From assembly GCA_036387335.1 (NCBI GenBank), contig DASVTZ010000154.1, forward strand, positions 1 to 38,612: 38,612 bases of DNA, given 5' to 3'. Both the position numbers and the translations under genes were made by a program. This document shows positions 7,730 through 16,128 of the stretch, piece after piece. The first letter of the stretch is position 1, and every line of letters starts with the position of its first letter. Under the pieces are notes generated by a model that saw only the letters and a list, made by a program, of their open reading frames with translations, was not told where the DNA came from and did no database searches. This DNA comes from Longimicrobium sp. Lineage in GTDB: Bacteria; Gemmatimonadota; Gemmatimonadetes; Longimicrobiales; Longimicrobiaceae.

Positions 7730-8613
7730 CCTGCCACCTCCGCGGGGAAGACCTTGCGGGGCTTGATGGCGTCTCCGGCGCGCTCGCCGATGGCCAGGAG
7801 GCGGCCGTCCGCGCCGGCGAGGGCGAGCGGCACGCCCTGCGGCGCATCGGCCGGGGCCGGGATGGCGCGGCCGAAGGAGAGCGCCGCTTCCCCGGCGGCA
7901 TCCACCGGGACACGCGGGAGGGCGGCGAGGGCGTCCAGCGGGGTGAGCATGGCGGCGCGGACGCGATCCTCGTCCGCCAGCGCATCCAGCGGGACGGCGC
8001 GCTCGATGCCGTGCGCGCCCACGCGGGTACGGCGCAGGGCGCGGAGATGCGCGCCCGTGCCCAGCGCTTCGCCGGCGTCGCGGGCGATGGCGCGGATGTA
8101 GGTGCCGCTCCCGCACACGACCTCGAAGTCCACACCCGGAAGCTCAATACGAGTCACCCGGATCTCGTGGATGGTGACGGTGACCGGCTTGCGCTCCACC
8201 TCGCCGCCGCGGCGGGCAACGGCGTACATCCGCTCGCCATCCACCTTTTTCGCGGAGTAGGTGGGGGGAAGCTGCTCGATCGTCCCCACCTGGCGCAGGA
8301 GCGCGGCCTCGATCGCCTCGTACGTCAGCTCGCTCCACGACGCGCTGCCGCCGACGACCTCGCCGGTGAGGTCGTCGGTGTCGGTGGTTTCGCCCAGGCG
8401 CAGGGTGGCGGCGTAGGCCTTGGGGAGCCCGGTCAGGTACTCGGCGATGCGCGTGGCCGGGCCGACGCACACCAGCAGGAGGCCGGACGCAAAGGGATCC
8501 AGCGTCCCCGTGTGCCCCACCTGGCGCGTGCGCAGGGCGCGGCGCACGTGGGCCACCGCGTCGTGCGACGTGGGGCCGACGGGCTTGTCCACGGGGAGGA
8601 CGCCGGTCAGCAA
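7726..8613 (-). CDS. truB: tRNA pseudouridine(55) synthase
   Basis: Isomerises U55 in the T-psi-C loop of tRNAs. The 295-residue product starts LLTGVLPVDKPVGPTSHDAV and contains the TruB catalytic motif GHTGTLDPFASGLLLV with the nucleophilic Asp, YAATLRLGETTDTDD, and PPTYSAKKVDGERMYAVAR, followed by a C-terminal PUA-like region. Start is TTG at 8613; repeated CCCCATT units precede it and no clear ribosome binding site is visible. It overlaps ribF by four bases and follows rbfA, the conserved infB-rbfA-truB order. Confidence 0.96.
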   Translation of the reverse strand: MLTGVLPVDKPVGPTSHDAVAHVRRALRTRQVGHTGTLDPFASGLLLVCVGPATRIAEYLTGLPKAYAATLRLGETTDTDDLTGEVVGGSASWSELTYEAIEAALLRQVGTIEQLPPTYSAKKVDGERMYAVARRGGEVERKPVTVTIHEIRVTRIELPGVDFEVVCGSGTYIRAIARDAGEALGTGAHLRALRRTRVGAHGIERAVPLDALADEDRVRAAMLTPLDALAALPRVPVDAAGEAALSFGRAIPAPADAPQGVPLALAGADGRLLAIGERAGDAIKPRKVFPAEVAG

Positions 8614-8615
8614 AA

Positions 8616-8651
8616 CCGGGGAATGGGGAATGGGGACTGGGGAATGGGGAG
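8616..8651. repeat. GGGGAAT(G) microsatellite-like repeat
   Basis: Four near-perfect seven-base units of GGGGAATG on the plus strand in the 58-base rbfA-truB gap. The same unit is found at 9086-9120 and, inverted, at 9161-9188. Confidence 0.8.
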
Positions 8652-8671
8652 CCGTGGCCGTGCGGGACGCG

Positions 8672-9079
8672 TCACGCTTCTTCCTCGTCCTTTGGAGCCA
8701 GCGAGCTGTCCGGCGGCGTCTCGGTGAGGCGGTCGAAGGGGAGCGCCTCGCGCAGGAGCTGCTCGATGCGCTGCGCTTCCTCCAGCACCCGGTCCTGCTC
8801 GAAGTGCAGCTCGGGGATGCGGCGCATGTGCAGCCGCTGCCCCAGCGCCTTGCGGATGAAGGGCGCGGCGCTGCGCAGCCCGGCCAGCAGCTCCTTGCGC
8901 TCCTCGTCCGTCCCCAGCGCCGTGAAGTACACCTTGGCGTGGTCCAGCTCGGGCGAGGTCTGCACGGCCGTGATGGTGGCCAGCGACACCCGCGGGTCGC
9001 GCACGGCGTCGCGCACCAGCAGGGAAATCTCTTCCCTGAGCTGCTCGTTGATCCGGTCGGTTCGCTTGAAGCGCGGCAT
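8672..9079 (-). CDS. rbfA: Ribosome-binding factor A
   Basis: KH-fold factor that binds the 30S subunit and helps mature the 16S rRNA 5' end. The 135-residue protein begins MPRFKRTDRINEQLREEISLL and contains VRDPRVSLATITAVQTSPELDHAKVYFTALG and IRKALGQRLHMRRIPELHFEQD, all standard RbfA segments; the C-terminal acidic tail is variable. Start ATG at 9079 by homology; the upstream in-frame extension is a repeat/DUF503 shadow. Lies between the DUF503 gene (111-base gap filled by an inverted repeat) and truB. Confidence 0.95.
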   Translation of the reverse strand: MPRFKRTDRINEQLREEISLLVRDAVRDPRVSLATITAVQTSPELDHAKVYFTALGTDEERKELLAGLRSAAPFIRKALGQRLHMRRIPELHFEQDRVLEEAQRIEQLLREALPFDRLTETPPDSSLAPKDEEEA

Positions 9080-9085
9080 GTACGG

Positions 9086-9188
9086 ATGGGGAATGGGGAA
9101 ATGGGGAATCGGGAATGGGGGAACCGAAAAAGCCAACTGCGGGCGGCCGTCAGCAGTTACCATTCCCCATTCCCCATTCCCCATTCCC
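9086..9188 (-). terminator. Composite inverted repeat with an intrinsic-terminator core between DUF503 and rbfA
   Basis: On the minus strand, AACTGC (9158-9153) pairs with GCAGTT (9140-9135) around a 12-base loop and is followed by GGCTTTTTC. This core is flanked by GGGGAATG-type units at 9161-9188 and their inverse at 9086-9120, which can extend the stem. It may terminate or attenuate transcription from infB-DUF503 into rbfA-truB-ribF. Confidence 0.55.
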
Positions 9189-9189
9189 C

Positions 9190-9471
9190 TCAGTAGTACG
9201 TCGTATACGAATCCACGATCCTCGCCCGCCCGTCCATCTCCACCATCGTGTCGCACGAGGAGAGGACCTGCTGGGCATGCTTCCGGTCGGCCGAGACCAC
9301 GCAGACGGCGATCTCGGCGCGCTGGTGCAGGTCGTGGTGCCCCGTCTCGGCGGCGGACACGTTGAAGCGATGGTGGAGGCGGTCCTTGAGGCTCTTCACC
9401 ACCTGGCGCTTGTCCTTGAGGGACTGGCACCCGGCGATGTGGAGCTCCCACACGACCACCCCCACCGTCAC
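9190..9471 (-). CDS. DUF503 (YlxP-like) protein
   Basis: A 93-residue protein of the DUF503 family, which is small, dimeric, and usually encoded between infB and rbfA; function unclear, linked by gene position to ribosome maturation. Evidence: start MTVGVVVWELHIAGCQSLKDKRQVVKSLKDRLHHRFNVSAAE, where the H-x-SLKxKR-xVxSxxDRLRxRFNVxVAE pattern is the family hallmark, and the mid-protein AVCVVSADRKHAQQVL. Start is GTG at 9471, only three bases after the infB stop, so the two are translationally linked. No unusual features. Confidence 0.92.
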   Translation of the reverse strand: MTVGVVVWELHIAGCQSLKDKRQVVKSLKDRLHHRFNVSAAETGHHDLHQRAEIAVCVVSADRKHAQQVLSSCDTMVEMDGRARIVDSYTTYY

Positions 9472-9474
9472 GGC

Positions 9475-12450
9475 TCAGGTCGCGGCGCGGGCGGCTTCCT
9501 CGGCGGCGGCACCGGCCAGCGTGCGCGCAACCTCCTCCACCCGGTAGCACTCCAGGACGTCGCCGATCTTGATGTCGTTGAAGTTGGACACGTTCAGGCC
9601 GCACTCGAAGCCCTCGCGGACCTCGCGCGCGTCGTCCTTGAAGCGCTTCAGCGACCCCAGCTCGCCCTCGTAGATCTGCACCGCGTCGCGGATCACGCGG
9701 ATGCGGCCGCGGCGCTCCAGCACGCCGCGGGTGACCATGCAGCCGGCCACCGTCCCCACGCGCGGCACCTTGAAGAGCTGGCGAACCTCGGCCGTGCCCA
9801 GCAGCACCTCGCGCTGCTCGGGCGACAGCAGGCCCTCCATCGCCAGCTTCACCTCGTCCACCACCTCGTAGATGATGTTGTAGAGGCGGATGTCCACGTC
9901 CTCACGCTCGGCCACCTGCCGGGCTTCGCCGGTGGGGCGCACGTGGAAGCCCACGACGATGGCGCTGGAGGTGGACGCCAGCAGCACGTCCGACTCGTTG
10001 ATGGCGCCCACGCCGCGGTGGATCACCTGCACCTGCACCTCGCTCGTGGAGAGCTGCTCCAGCGAGTCGGAGAGCGCCTGCACCGAGCCGTCCACGTCGC
10101 CCTTGATGACCAGGTTGAGCGTCACGCGCTCGCCCTTGGCCAGCATTTTCGACAGGTCCGTCAGCTTCACGCCGCGGCTGCGGATGCGCATCCGCTTCTC
10201 GCGCTCCAGCCGCTGGCGGGTCTGCGCGATCTCGGCGGCGCGGTCCTGGTCCATCGACACCATCTGGTCGCCGGCGTTGGGGACGCCGGGAAGGCCGAGG
10301 ATCTGCACCGGGATCGCGGGCCCCGCCGCCACCACCGGGTGCTGGCGCTCGTCCAGCATGGCGCGGATGCGGCCGTTGTACAGGCCGCACACCACGTGGT
10401 CGCCCACGCGCAGGGTGCCGTTGGTGACGAGCACCGTGGCGACCGGCCCCTTGCCGATGTCGAGCTGCGCCTCGATGACCACGCCCGCCGCCTCGCGCGC
10501 CGGGTTGGCGCGCAGGTCCAGCAGGTCGCTCTGCAGGAGGACCTTCTCCAGCAGCTCGTCGACCCCCATCCCGCGCTTCGCCGACACCTCGGCCGACATC
10601 ACGTCGCCGCCGAAGTCTTCCAGCACGATGCCGTGCTGAAGGAGGTCCTGCTTGACCTTCATCGGGTTGGCGTCCGGCAGGTCCACCTTGTTGACCGCCA
10701 CCACGATCGGCACGCCGGCGTTCCTGGCGTGCGAGATTGCTTCGATGGTCTGCGGCATCACCGAGTCGTCGGCCGCAACCACCAGGATGACCACGTCGGT
10801 CACCTCGGCGCCGCGGGCTCGCATGGCGGTGAAGGCCGCGTGGCCCGGGGTGTCCAGAAAGGAGATGGCGCGCCCGTCCTGCAGCTGCACGTGGTACGCG
10901 CCGATGTGCTGCGTGATGCCGCCGGACTCGCCCGCGATGACGTTGGTCTTGCGGATGTAGTCCAGGAGCGACGTCTTGCCGTGGTCCACGTGGCCCATGA
11001 CGGTGACCACCGGCGGCCGCGCGCGCAGCGTGCTCTCGGCGTCCGGCTCGGCGTCTTCCTCGCCGTGGTCCGCGGCGTATTCCTCTTCGCGGATGGCGCT
11101 GAAGCCGAACTCGTCCAGCAGCAGCTCGATCTGGTCGAAGTCGAGGCGCTGGTTGATGGTGACCATCATCCCGAGGTTCTTGAACGCCGAGCCGATGATG
11201 TGGCTCGCCGGCACGTCGATCAGCTCGGCCAGCTCCGCCACCGTCAGGAACTCGTTGACGCGGACGGTGGTGGCCTCCTCGGTGCGCTGGCGCAGCAGCT
11301 CTTCCTCGCGGCGCTCGTGCTGCGTGGGGCCCATGTCGCGGCGGCCCCGGCCCTTCTTGCGCCGGTCGCCGCCGTCCATGGCGGCCATGGTCTTCCGGAA
11401 GTTGGCGTCCACCGCCCCCTGGTCGACCGAGCCCTTCCCCTTCTTCCCCTTCTTCTTGTCCTTTTTGCCGGTGCTGCTCACGCCGGCGTTGGCGCCGGCG
11501 CCGGGCACGTTGCGGCCGGAGCCGTCACCGCCGCCACGCGGCGGGCCGAACGAGCCGGTGCGGGCCGAGGGCGGCGCACCGCCCGTGCGGGTGGGCATCG
11601 GCGGAGCGCCGGCGCGGGCCGGGCGCGGCACGAAGTCGTTGGGACGCGCCGGACGCGGCGGCTCCGCGGCTCCACGCGTGTCCGCGGGGGGACGGCGCTC
11701 GCCGCCCTGACCCGGACGCCCGCCGGGCGCCTGCGGGCGCACCGAGGGGGGCGGGGTGGGACGCGGCGGCGCGGCCGGACCGGACGACGCGGCGGGACGC
11801 AGCGGCTCGCGCGGCGGACGGGCGTCCTGGCGCGGCGCGCCTTCCGGGCGCGCGTCGGGGCGTAGCGTGCGCTGCGACGGCGGGCGCGCCGAGATGGGCG
11901 CGGCCGGGCGCGGGGCCGCTTCCTCGGCGACGGGCTGCGGCGGCGAGGCGGGGGCGCTGGCCTCCGTCTCCTCCACGGGCGCGGCGGCTCCGGGGGCGGC
12001 CTCCAGCGTCTCGCCGGGCTCGGCGGGCGGCGCGACGGACGAGTCCACCACGACGGTCACGCCCGCGGGGGGCGCGCCGCCGGTGGTCACCAGCGCGGCG
12101 CCGCGCTCAGCGGCGGCCTCGGCGGCCTCGGCGGCGATCGCGTCGGCGGCGTCGGCCACCGGATCGGCGGTCGAGTCGGGGGCGTTCTCGGGAGCTTCCT
12201 CGGTCTCTTCGCGCTTGCGGCGGCGGCGCTTGGGCGCGCCGGCCACGTCACCGATGGCGGCTTCCAGGGCCTCGCCCACGTCCTTGTGGCCCAGGCGCCG
12301 CTCACGCTCGATCAGCGTGCGGAGCCGGGCGACGTGCTCGTCGGCCAGATCCGACATGTGGCTGCGGATGGGGACGTCCATCTCCCGGAGGAGGTGCACC
12401 AGGGACTCAGCGGGAACGCTCAGTTCCTTGGCGACTTCGAACACACGCAT
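9475..12450 (-). CDS. infB: Translation initiation factor IF-2
   Basis: GTPase that brings formyl-Met-tRNA to the 30S initiation complex and promotes subunit joining. The 991-residue product has an N-terminal IF2_N helix bundle ([21 protein letters not shown]), a very long low-complexity linker (about residues 70-400) rich in Pro, Ala, Arg and Gly, a second IF2_N-like segment ([24 protein letters not shown]), the G domain from about residue 480 ([21 protein letters not shown]), then domains II, III and the tRNA-binding C-terminal beta barrel. Length is near the upper end for the family because of the linker. ATG at 12450 starts directly in IF2_N. Sits in nusA-ylxQ-infB order. Confidence 0.98.
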   Translation of the reverse strand: MRVFEVAKELSVPAESLVHLLREMDVPIRSHMSDLADEHVARLRTLIERERRLGHKDVGEALEAAIGDVAGAPKRRRRKREETEEAPENAPDSTADPVADAADAIAAEAAEAAAERGAALVTTGGAPPAGVTVVVDSSVAPPAEPGETLEAAPGAAAPVEETEASAPASPPQPVAEEAAPRPAAPISARPPSQRTLRPDARPEGAPRQDARPPREPLRPAASSGPAAPPRPTPPPSVRPQAPGGRPGQGGERRPPADTRGAAEPPRPARPNDFVPRPARAGAPPMPTRTGGAPPSARTGSFGPPRGGGDGSGRNVPGAGANAGVSSTGKKDKKKGKKGKGSVDQGAVDANFRKTMAAMDGGDRRKKGRGRRDMGPTQHERREEELLRQRTEEATTVRVNEFLTVAELAELIDVPASHIIGSAFKNLGMMVTINQRLDFDQIELLLDEFGFSAIREEEYAADHGEEDAEPDAESTLRARPPVVTVMGHVDHGKTSLLDYIRKTNVIAGESGGITQHIGAYHVQLQDGRAISFLDTPGHAAFTAMRARGAEVTDVVILVVAADDSVMPQTIEAISHARNAGVPIVVAVNKVDLPDANPMKVKQDLLQHGIVLEDFGGDVMSAEVSAKRGMGVDELLEKVLLQSDLLDLRANPAREAAGVVIEAQLDIGKGPVATVLVTNGTLRVGDHVVCGLYNGRIRAMLDERQHPVVAAGPAIPVQILGLPGVPNAGDQMVSMDQDRAAEIAQTRQRLEREKRMRIRSRGVKLTDLSKMLAKGERVTLNLVIKGDVDGSVQALSDSLEQLSTSEVQVQVIHRGVGAINESDVLLASTSSAIVVGFHVRPTGEARQVAEREDVDIRLYNIIYEVVDEVKLAMEGLLSPEQREVLLGTAEVRQLFKVPRVGTVAGCMVTRGVLERRGRIRVIRDAVQIYEGELGSLKRFKDDAREVREGFECGLNVSNFNDIKIGDVLECYRVEEVARTLAGAAAEEAARAAT

Positions 12451-12471
12451 CTGTTCTGTTCTCTCCGTTCC

Positions 12472-12828
12472 TCAGCCCTGCGGTGATGAAAGCGCGGCGG
12501 CCAGCACGGCCGCGCGCTTCGCGAAGCTATCGTTCGTGATTCCAACAGCGGAAACCGGGCCCCGCCCGATGGCGGAGCCCAGCGCCTCCCGCGAAAGACA
12601 TACGTGGAAAGGTACTCCGCGCGCCTGCAGAAGCGGAAGGACCTTCTGCGCCTGCGTCTGCGACGCGTCTCCCGCCAGGATGACGCAGCGCACCTCGCCC
12701 TCGCGCACGGCCTTGCGCGTCATGTCCGTGCCGTGCACCAGGCCCCTTGCGCGGGCGGCGAGGCCCAGCAGGTCGGCCAGCGCCTTCTCGGGCGGCTGGG
12801 TGGGACGAGGGGGGAGGGTCTGCGTCAC
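12472..12828 (-). CDS. YlxQ-like protein (L7Ae/L30e fold, YlxR-type combined region)
   Basis: A 118-residue protein from a GTG at 12828, or 131 residues from an earlier GTG at 12867 overlapping nusA. The stretch ALADLLGLAARARGLVHGTDMTRKAVREGEVRCVILAGDASQTQAQKVLPLLQARGVPFHVCLSREALGSAIGR follows the L7Ae/YlxQ pattern (G-AARAG-L--G---v---ir-gk--lvilA-Das---kk), an RNA-binding fold found between nusA and infB in many bacteria. Neither start has a convincing ribosome binding site; the shorter form is preferred because it avoids overlap and matches usual YlxQ length. A separate YlxR (DUF448) gene is not seen in this cluster. Confidence 0.85.
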   Translation of the reverse strand: MTQTLPPRPTQPPEKALADLLGLAARARGLVHGTDMTRKAVREGEVRCVILAGDASQTQAQKVLPLLQARGVPFHVCLSREALGSAIGRGPVSAVGITNDSFAKRAAVLAAALSSPQG

Positions 12829-12835
12829 GCGTTGT

Positions 12836-14197
12836 TCATTCTGATACGGGCAAATTCTCGGCGTCACCGGCGGGTGTCAACCCCTCCGGAGCGTCGCCGG
12901 TGTCTTCTTCCGTCATCGACTCGATGATCTCCACCAGCCGGTCCGCCTCGGCGGGGCCGATGGCGGGGATGCGCAGCAGGTCTTCGCGCTCCAGGTCGAT
13001 GATGTCGAAGAAGGTGTTGTACCCCGCCGCCTCCAGCGCGGCCAGCGTGGCCGGCGCCAGCTCGGCGAGGTCGCGCAGCGAGAAATCGGTGCTCTCGTAG
13101 TCGCCGTCGCCGCCCCCGCCGCCGAAGAGCGCCTGCTCCGCGCCGCGCTCCAGCCACTCGCGGGAGCCGAACAGGTCCAGCTGCCAGCCGATGAGCTGCG
13201 ACGCGAGCCGCACGTTCTGACCGTTGCGGCCGATGGCCAGCGAGAGCTGGTCCTCGTCCACGATGGCCGTCATGGTGCGCGTCTCGTAGTTCGAGAGCAC
13301 CTTGGCGACGCGGGCGGGCGCGAGGGAGCGCTTGGCGTAGATCTCCGGGTCCGGGTGCCAGGGGACGATGTCGATCCTCTCGCCGCCCAGCTCCTGCACC
13401 ACCGCGCGGACACGGCTCCCCTTGAGCCCCACGCACGCGCCCACCGGGTCGATGGACTCGTCGCGCGACGAAACGGCCACCTTGGTGCGCCCGCCCACCT
13501 CGCGCGCGCTGCCCTTGATCTCCACGATCCCCTGCTGGATCTCGGGAACCTCGAGCTTGAAGAGCGCGGCCACGAAGAGCGGGTCGGCGCGGGAAAGGAT
13601 CAGCCGCGGCCCCTTGGGCGTCTCCTCCACCTTTTTGAGCACGGCGCGGATCGTCTCGCCCTGGCGGAACCGCTCGCGCGGGTTCTGCTCCTTCCAGGGG
13701 ATGATGGCGTCGGCGTCGCGGGCGCGGTTCAGGAGAATGACCAGCTTGCCGCGCTCCACCTGCTGGATCTCGCCGGAGAGGAGCTCGCCCACGCGGTGCT
13801 CGTACTCGTCGCGGATCTTCTGGCGCTCGCCCTCGCGGACGCGCTGGAGGATGCGCTGCTTGGCCGCCATCACGGCGTTGCGGCCGAACTGCGCGAACTC
13901 CACCGGCACCTCCATGATGTCGCCGACCTCGAACTCCGGGTCGTCCCAGCGGGCTTCTTCCAGGGAGATCTGGCGCGAGGGGTCTTCCACCTCGGCCGTG
14001 ACCTCCTTGAGGACGGTGATGTCGATGCGGCCGGTGGCCTCGTCGACGTTGATCTCCGCCTCCACGTTGGGCCCGTAGCGCTTGGCCAGCGCGGCGAGGA
14101 TGCCGTCCTTGATCAGCTCGTGCAGCTCGTCGCGGGAGATCGCCTTGTTTGCGGTCATCTCGCGGAAAGCCGCGAGCACCTGCGTCGCGTTGTTCAT
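12836..14197 (-). CDS. nusA: Transcription termination/antitermination factor NusA
   Basis: Binds RNA polymerase and RNA, affecting pausing, termination and antitermination. The 453-residue product shows the RNAP-binding N-terminal domain (residues 1-125), an S1 domain (about 130-200, GELLSGEIQQVERGKLVILL), the two KH domains (IKGSAREVGGRTKVAVSSRD, DPVGACVGLKGSRVRAVVQELGGERIDI, ... DQLSLAIGRNGQNVRLAS), and a C-terminal acidic HhH region (LRIPAIGPAEADRLVEIIE). It starts at ATG 14197, six bases after the rimP stop. First factors of the operon after rimP; NusA autoregulates this operon in enterobacteria, relevant to the leader hairpins upstream. Confidence 0.97.
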   Translation of the reverse strand: MNNATQVLAAFREMTANKAISRDELHELIKDGILAALAKRYGPNVEAEINVDEATGRIDITVLKEVTAEVEDPSRQISLEEARWDDPEFEVGDIMEVPVEFAQFGRNAVMAAKQRILQRVREGERQKIRDEYEHRVGELLSGEIQQVERGKLVILLNRARDADAIIPWKEQNPRERFRQGETIRAVLKKVEETPKGPRLILSRADPLFVAALFKLEVPEIQQGIVEIKGSAREVGGRTKVAVSSRDESIDPVGACVGLKGSRVRAVVQELGGERIDIVPWHPDPEIYAKRSLAPARVAKVLSNYETRTMTAIVDEDQLSLAIGRNGQNVRLASQLIGWQLDLFGSREWLERGAEQALFGGGGGDGDYESTDFSLRDLAELAPATLAALEAAGYNTFFDIIDLEREDLLRIPAIGPAEADRLVEIIESMTEEDTGDAPEGLTPAGDAENLPVSE

Positions 14198-14203
14198 CTC
14201 CGT

Positions 14204-14737
14204 CTATTCCTCAGGATTGTTCCGGCTTGCGGGGCGCGCCTTGCGCTCCCACCGGTAGACCAGGTTCGCCCGGTCGATCTCGCTCAGCGGGATCTCCACT
14301 TCTTCGCCGTCCGGCAGCCGCAGCGCCACCTGCTCGCTCCCCGGCTCGCCGCGCACGCCGCCCAGCGTTCCCTCCAGCCGCTTCGCCCGCCCGGCGAGGG
14401 GCGCCTTGCCGCGCAGCGCCACGTCCTGCCCGGCGAAACGCGTGTAGTCGCGCAGCCTCACCAGCGGCCGCTCCACCCCGGGCGACGACACCTCCAGCAC
14501 GTACCGGTCGGAGAGGTCCTCGCGGGCGTCGAGCATGGGCTCCAGCGCGCGCGACACCGTGGCGCAGTCCGCCAGCGAAACCCCGGTCTCACCCACGCCC
14601 GGCACCGAGTCTGGCCGGTCGATGTAGAGGCGCAGGATGGGGCGCACGGCGTTGCCGGCCTGCTCCAGCTCCACGACCTCCAGCCCCATGGCCTCCACCT
14701 GCCGCGCGATCTCTTCGGCGAGCGGGGTTCCCGGCAT
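14204..14737 (-). CDS. rimP: Ribosome maturation factor RimP
   Basis: Needed for maturation of the 30S subunit. The 177-residue protein has the RimP pattern: EIARQVEAMGLEVVELEQ at the N terminus, LRLYIDRPD, GVSLADCATVSRALEPMLDA, the signature DRYVLEVSSPGVERPLVRLRDYTRFAGQDVAL, and the C-terminal SH3-like strand (EVEIPLSEIDRANLVYRW). ATG at 14737 chosen by homology; an upstream in-frame GTG at 14788 would place the leader terminator inside the gene. Weak CGGGA precedes the start. First gene of the operon. Confidence 0.95.
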   Translation of the reverse strand: MPGTPLAEEIARQVEAMGLEVVELEQAGNAVRPILRLYIDRPDSVPGVGETGVSLADCATVSRALEPMLDAREDLSDRYVLEVSSPGVERPLVRLRDYTRFAGQDVALRGKAPLAGRAKRLEGTLGGVRGEPGSEQVALRLPDGEEVEIPLSEIDRANLVYRWERKARPASRNNPEE

Positions 14738-14761
14738 CCGCGTTTCCCGGTGGATGGCAAT

Positions 14762-14787
14762 AAAAAAAGCGGGGCAACCGCTCCCCA
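14762..14787 (-). terminator. Intrinsic terminator in the rimP leader (putative attenuator)
   Basis: On the minus strand AGCGG (14782-14778) and CCGCT (14772-14768) pair around five bases, with alternative GGGG/CCCC pairing next to it, and are followed directly by a run of seven T (14768-14762). It lies after the operon promoter and 25 bases before the rimP start, so it can only act on the leader transcript. Confidence 0.75.
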
Positions 14788-14795
14788 CTTCGACA

Positions 14796-14820
14796 GACGG
14801 TCCGCCCGGGGGCGTCCGTC
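14796..14820 (-). other. Leader hairpin upstream of the rimP terminator
   Basis: Arms GACGG(A)CGCCC and GGGCG(GA)CCGTC form two five-base helices with a small internal bulge. Located between the predicted transcription start (about 14830) and the T-tailed hairpin. Could be an anti-antiterminator, protein-binding or stability element. Confidence 0.55.
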
Positions 14821-14837
14821 AAACCATCGAACATGAA

Positions 14838-14866
14838 AGAATACAGGAGAATGCAGGCGGCGTCAA
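14838..14866 (-). promoter_or_regulatory. Sigma70-type promoter of the rimP-nusA-infB operon
   Basis: Minus strand TTGACG (14866-14861), a 17-base spacer, then TATTCT (14843-14838). Near-consensus in a GC-rich background and correctly placed for a start near 14830. Confidence 0.75.
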
Positions 14867-14875
14867 GGCGGAACG

Positions 14876-15140
14876 GCCCCCTCCCCGCTCGTTCCTCGCT
14901 GCCCCTCCCCCAAAACAACCTGGGGGAGGGCGCACGCACGCGTTGGTCGTGGGGCACGGTCGTAGAGGCGCGATTCATCGCGCCCGTGTCCGACGCTGCT
15001 CCGTCGCCCGCCCCGTACACCAAAGCTTGGTAGGGGCGGACCTGCGTGTCCGCCCACCCTTTCCTTGCCGCGCCCCCCGCCCGTCGCACCGGCAGTTCGT
15101 AGGGGCCGCCCCATGTGGCTGCCCGTGCTTTCCGCGCCTC
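14876..15140. repeat. Mosaic of dispersed palindromic repeats upstream of the rimP operon
   Basis: The gap between the rimP promoter and the FRG gene has no gene. It contains a GC-rich CCCCTCCCC...GGGGGAGGG palindrome (about 14876-14935), a GGCGCGATTCATCGCGCC palindrome (near 14968), a GGGCGGAC...GTCCGCCC palindrome (near 15035) and a GTAGGGGC...GGCTGCCCGT module (near 15100). The same modules recur, mostly inverted, within 21561-21858. From 15141 to 15223 I see nothing. Confidence 0.7.
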
Positions 15141-15223
15141 CGAACCCCGCGTCCCGGTCCAAGTCATCCGTGGCGCTGCCGCGGTCTGCTGTCCCCTGTC
15201 GTTCCCCGTTTCCCCGCCCTTCC

Positions 15224-16054
15224 CTACTCCTCCGCCGACGCATCGTAGTACCGCCGCATCTCCGCGGCCACGCCGTCCAGGTCGGGAAAGAGCCGGCGCT
15301 CGTCCATCGTGACCAGGTCGAGCTGGTCGCGGAGGTGGTCGACGCGCTCGGCGGGGATCACGTAGCGGGTGAGCGCGCCCAGCAGGCCGTTCTCGCGGAG
15401 GATCTCGTCGAAGGAGCGCGTCTTGTCCGTGGAAATGGTGAAGGCGGCGGCCTGCACCACGATGCGGTTGTCCAGCGCGGGCGGATCGAGCATGCAGACG
15501 AGGTGGTCGCTACGCTCGGGCTCGCTGAAGAGCGTCCAGGGCGAGTCGATCCCCCGCTCGCGCAGGAGCTTGTCCAGCTCCTGCACGAGAAGGGCGATGG
15601 GCGGGAGGTCGAAGCGCTCGTGGAGCTTCCCCCAGTCCAGCCGCCAGATGACGCGGTCCAGCGACGGGTCGCCGCCCAGCGTGGCGAAGTGCGCGGCCAC
15701 CAGCGGAGAGTAGGTCCAGTCCAGGAGCCGGGTGGGGAGGCCGTGGTGCTGCGCCGTCACCAGGAGCTCCCACTCGTTGGCCGGCTGCTGCTGGAGATGG
15801 GGGCGCGAGTAGCGGATGAAGTTGCGGAGGATGTGCTCCTCCAGGGGCGCCTTGGTGTGCGGCGGATCGATCCCGCCCAGCCGGTCCAGGCTGGTGAGGA
15901 GCGCCCATTCCGAGCACTTGGAGCCGCGGAACACCGACGCCGCGCGCAGCCGCCCGCTGGCGGGATCGTAGTCGGTGGGCGTGGTGCGGTCCACCAGCTC
16001 GCCGAGCGTTTCCACGCGGACCTCTTCGATCCCTTCGAAGCTCCTGCGCTGCAT
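15224..16054 (-). CDS. FRG-domain protein
   Basis: A 276-residue cytosolic protein. SVFRGSKCSEWALLTSLDRL (from about residue 43) is the FRG-domain hallmark (F-R-G, then W-L--S--R), followed by ILRNFIRYSRP, the conserved WELLVTAQHHGLPTRLLDWTYSPLVAAHFA (QHxGxPTRLLDWT is diagnostic) and ISTDKTRSFDEILRENGL near the end. FRG proteins are of unknown biochemical function, frequently single genes in variable regions. ATG at 16054 has GGGGAG seven bases upstream; a longer in-frame extension is antisense shadow. It follows the BNR gene on the same strand with a 74-base gap containing a small hairpin (16105-16122). Confidence 0.88.
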   Translation of the reverse strand: MQRRSFEGIEEVRVETLGELVDRTTPTDYDPASGRLRAASVFRGSKCSEWALLTSLDRLGGIDPPHTKAPLEEHILRNFIRYSRPHLQQQPANEWELLVTAQHHGLPTRLLDWTYSPLVAAHFATLGGDPSLDRVIWRLDWGKLHERFDLPPIALLVQELDKLLRERGIDSPWTLFSEPERSDHLVCMLDPPALDNRIVVQAAAFTISTDKTRSFDEILRENGLLGALTRYVIPAERVDHLRDQLDLVTMDERRLFPDLDGVAAEMRRYYDASAEE

Positions 16055-16128
16055 CCGTCTCTCCCCGTGGCGGTTGGTGCACGCGGGGTACGGAAAAACC
16101 GTTCCGGCATCGTACCATGCCGCGGAGC

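Noticed and set aside
9115-11865. A 916-codon open frame antisense to infB
   Set aside because: Composition (His/Val/Leu/Ala shadow) and position opposite IF-2 mark it as an antisense artefact.
14738-14788. Upstream in-frame start for rimP
   Set aside because: It would put the leader terminator and T tract inside the coding region.
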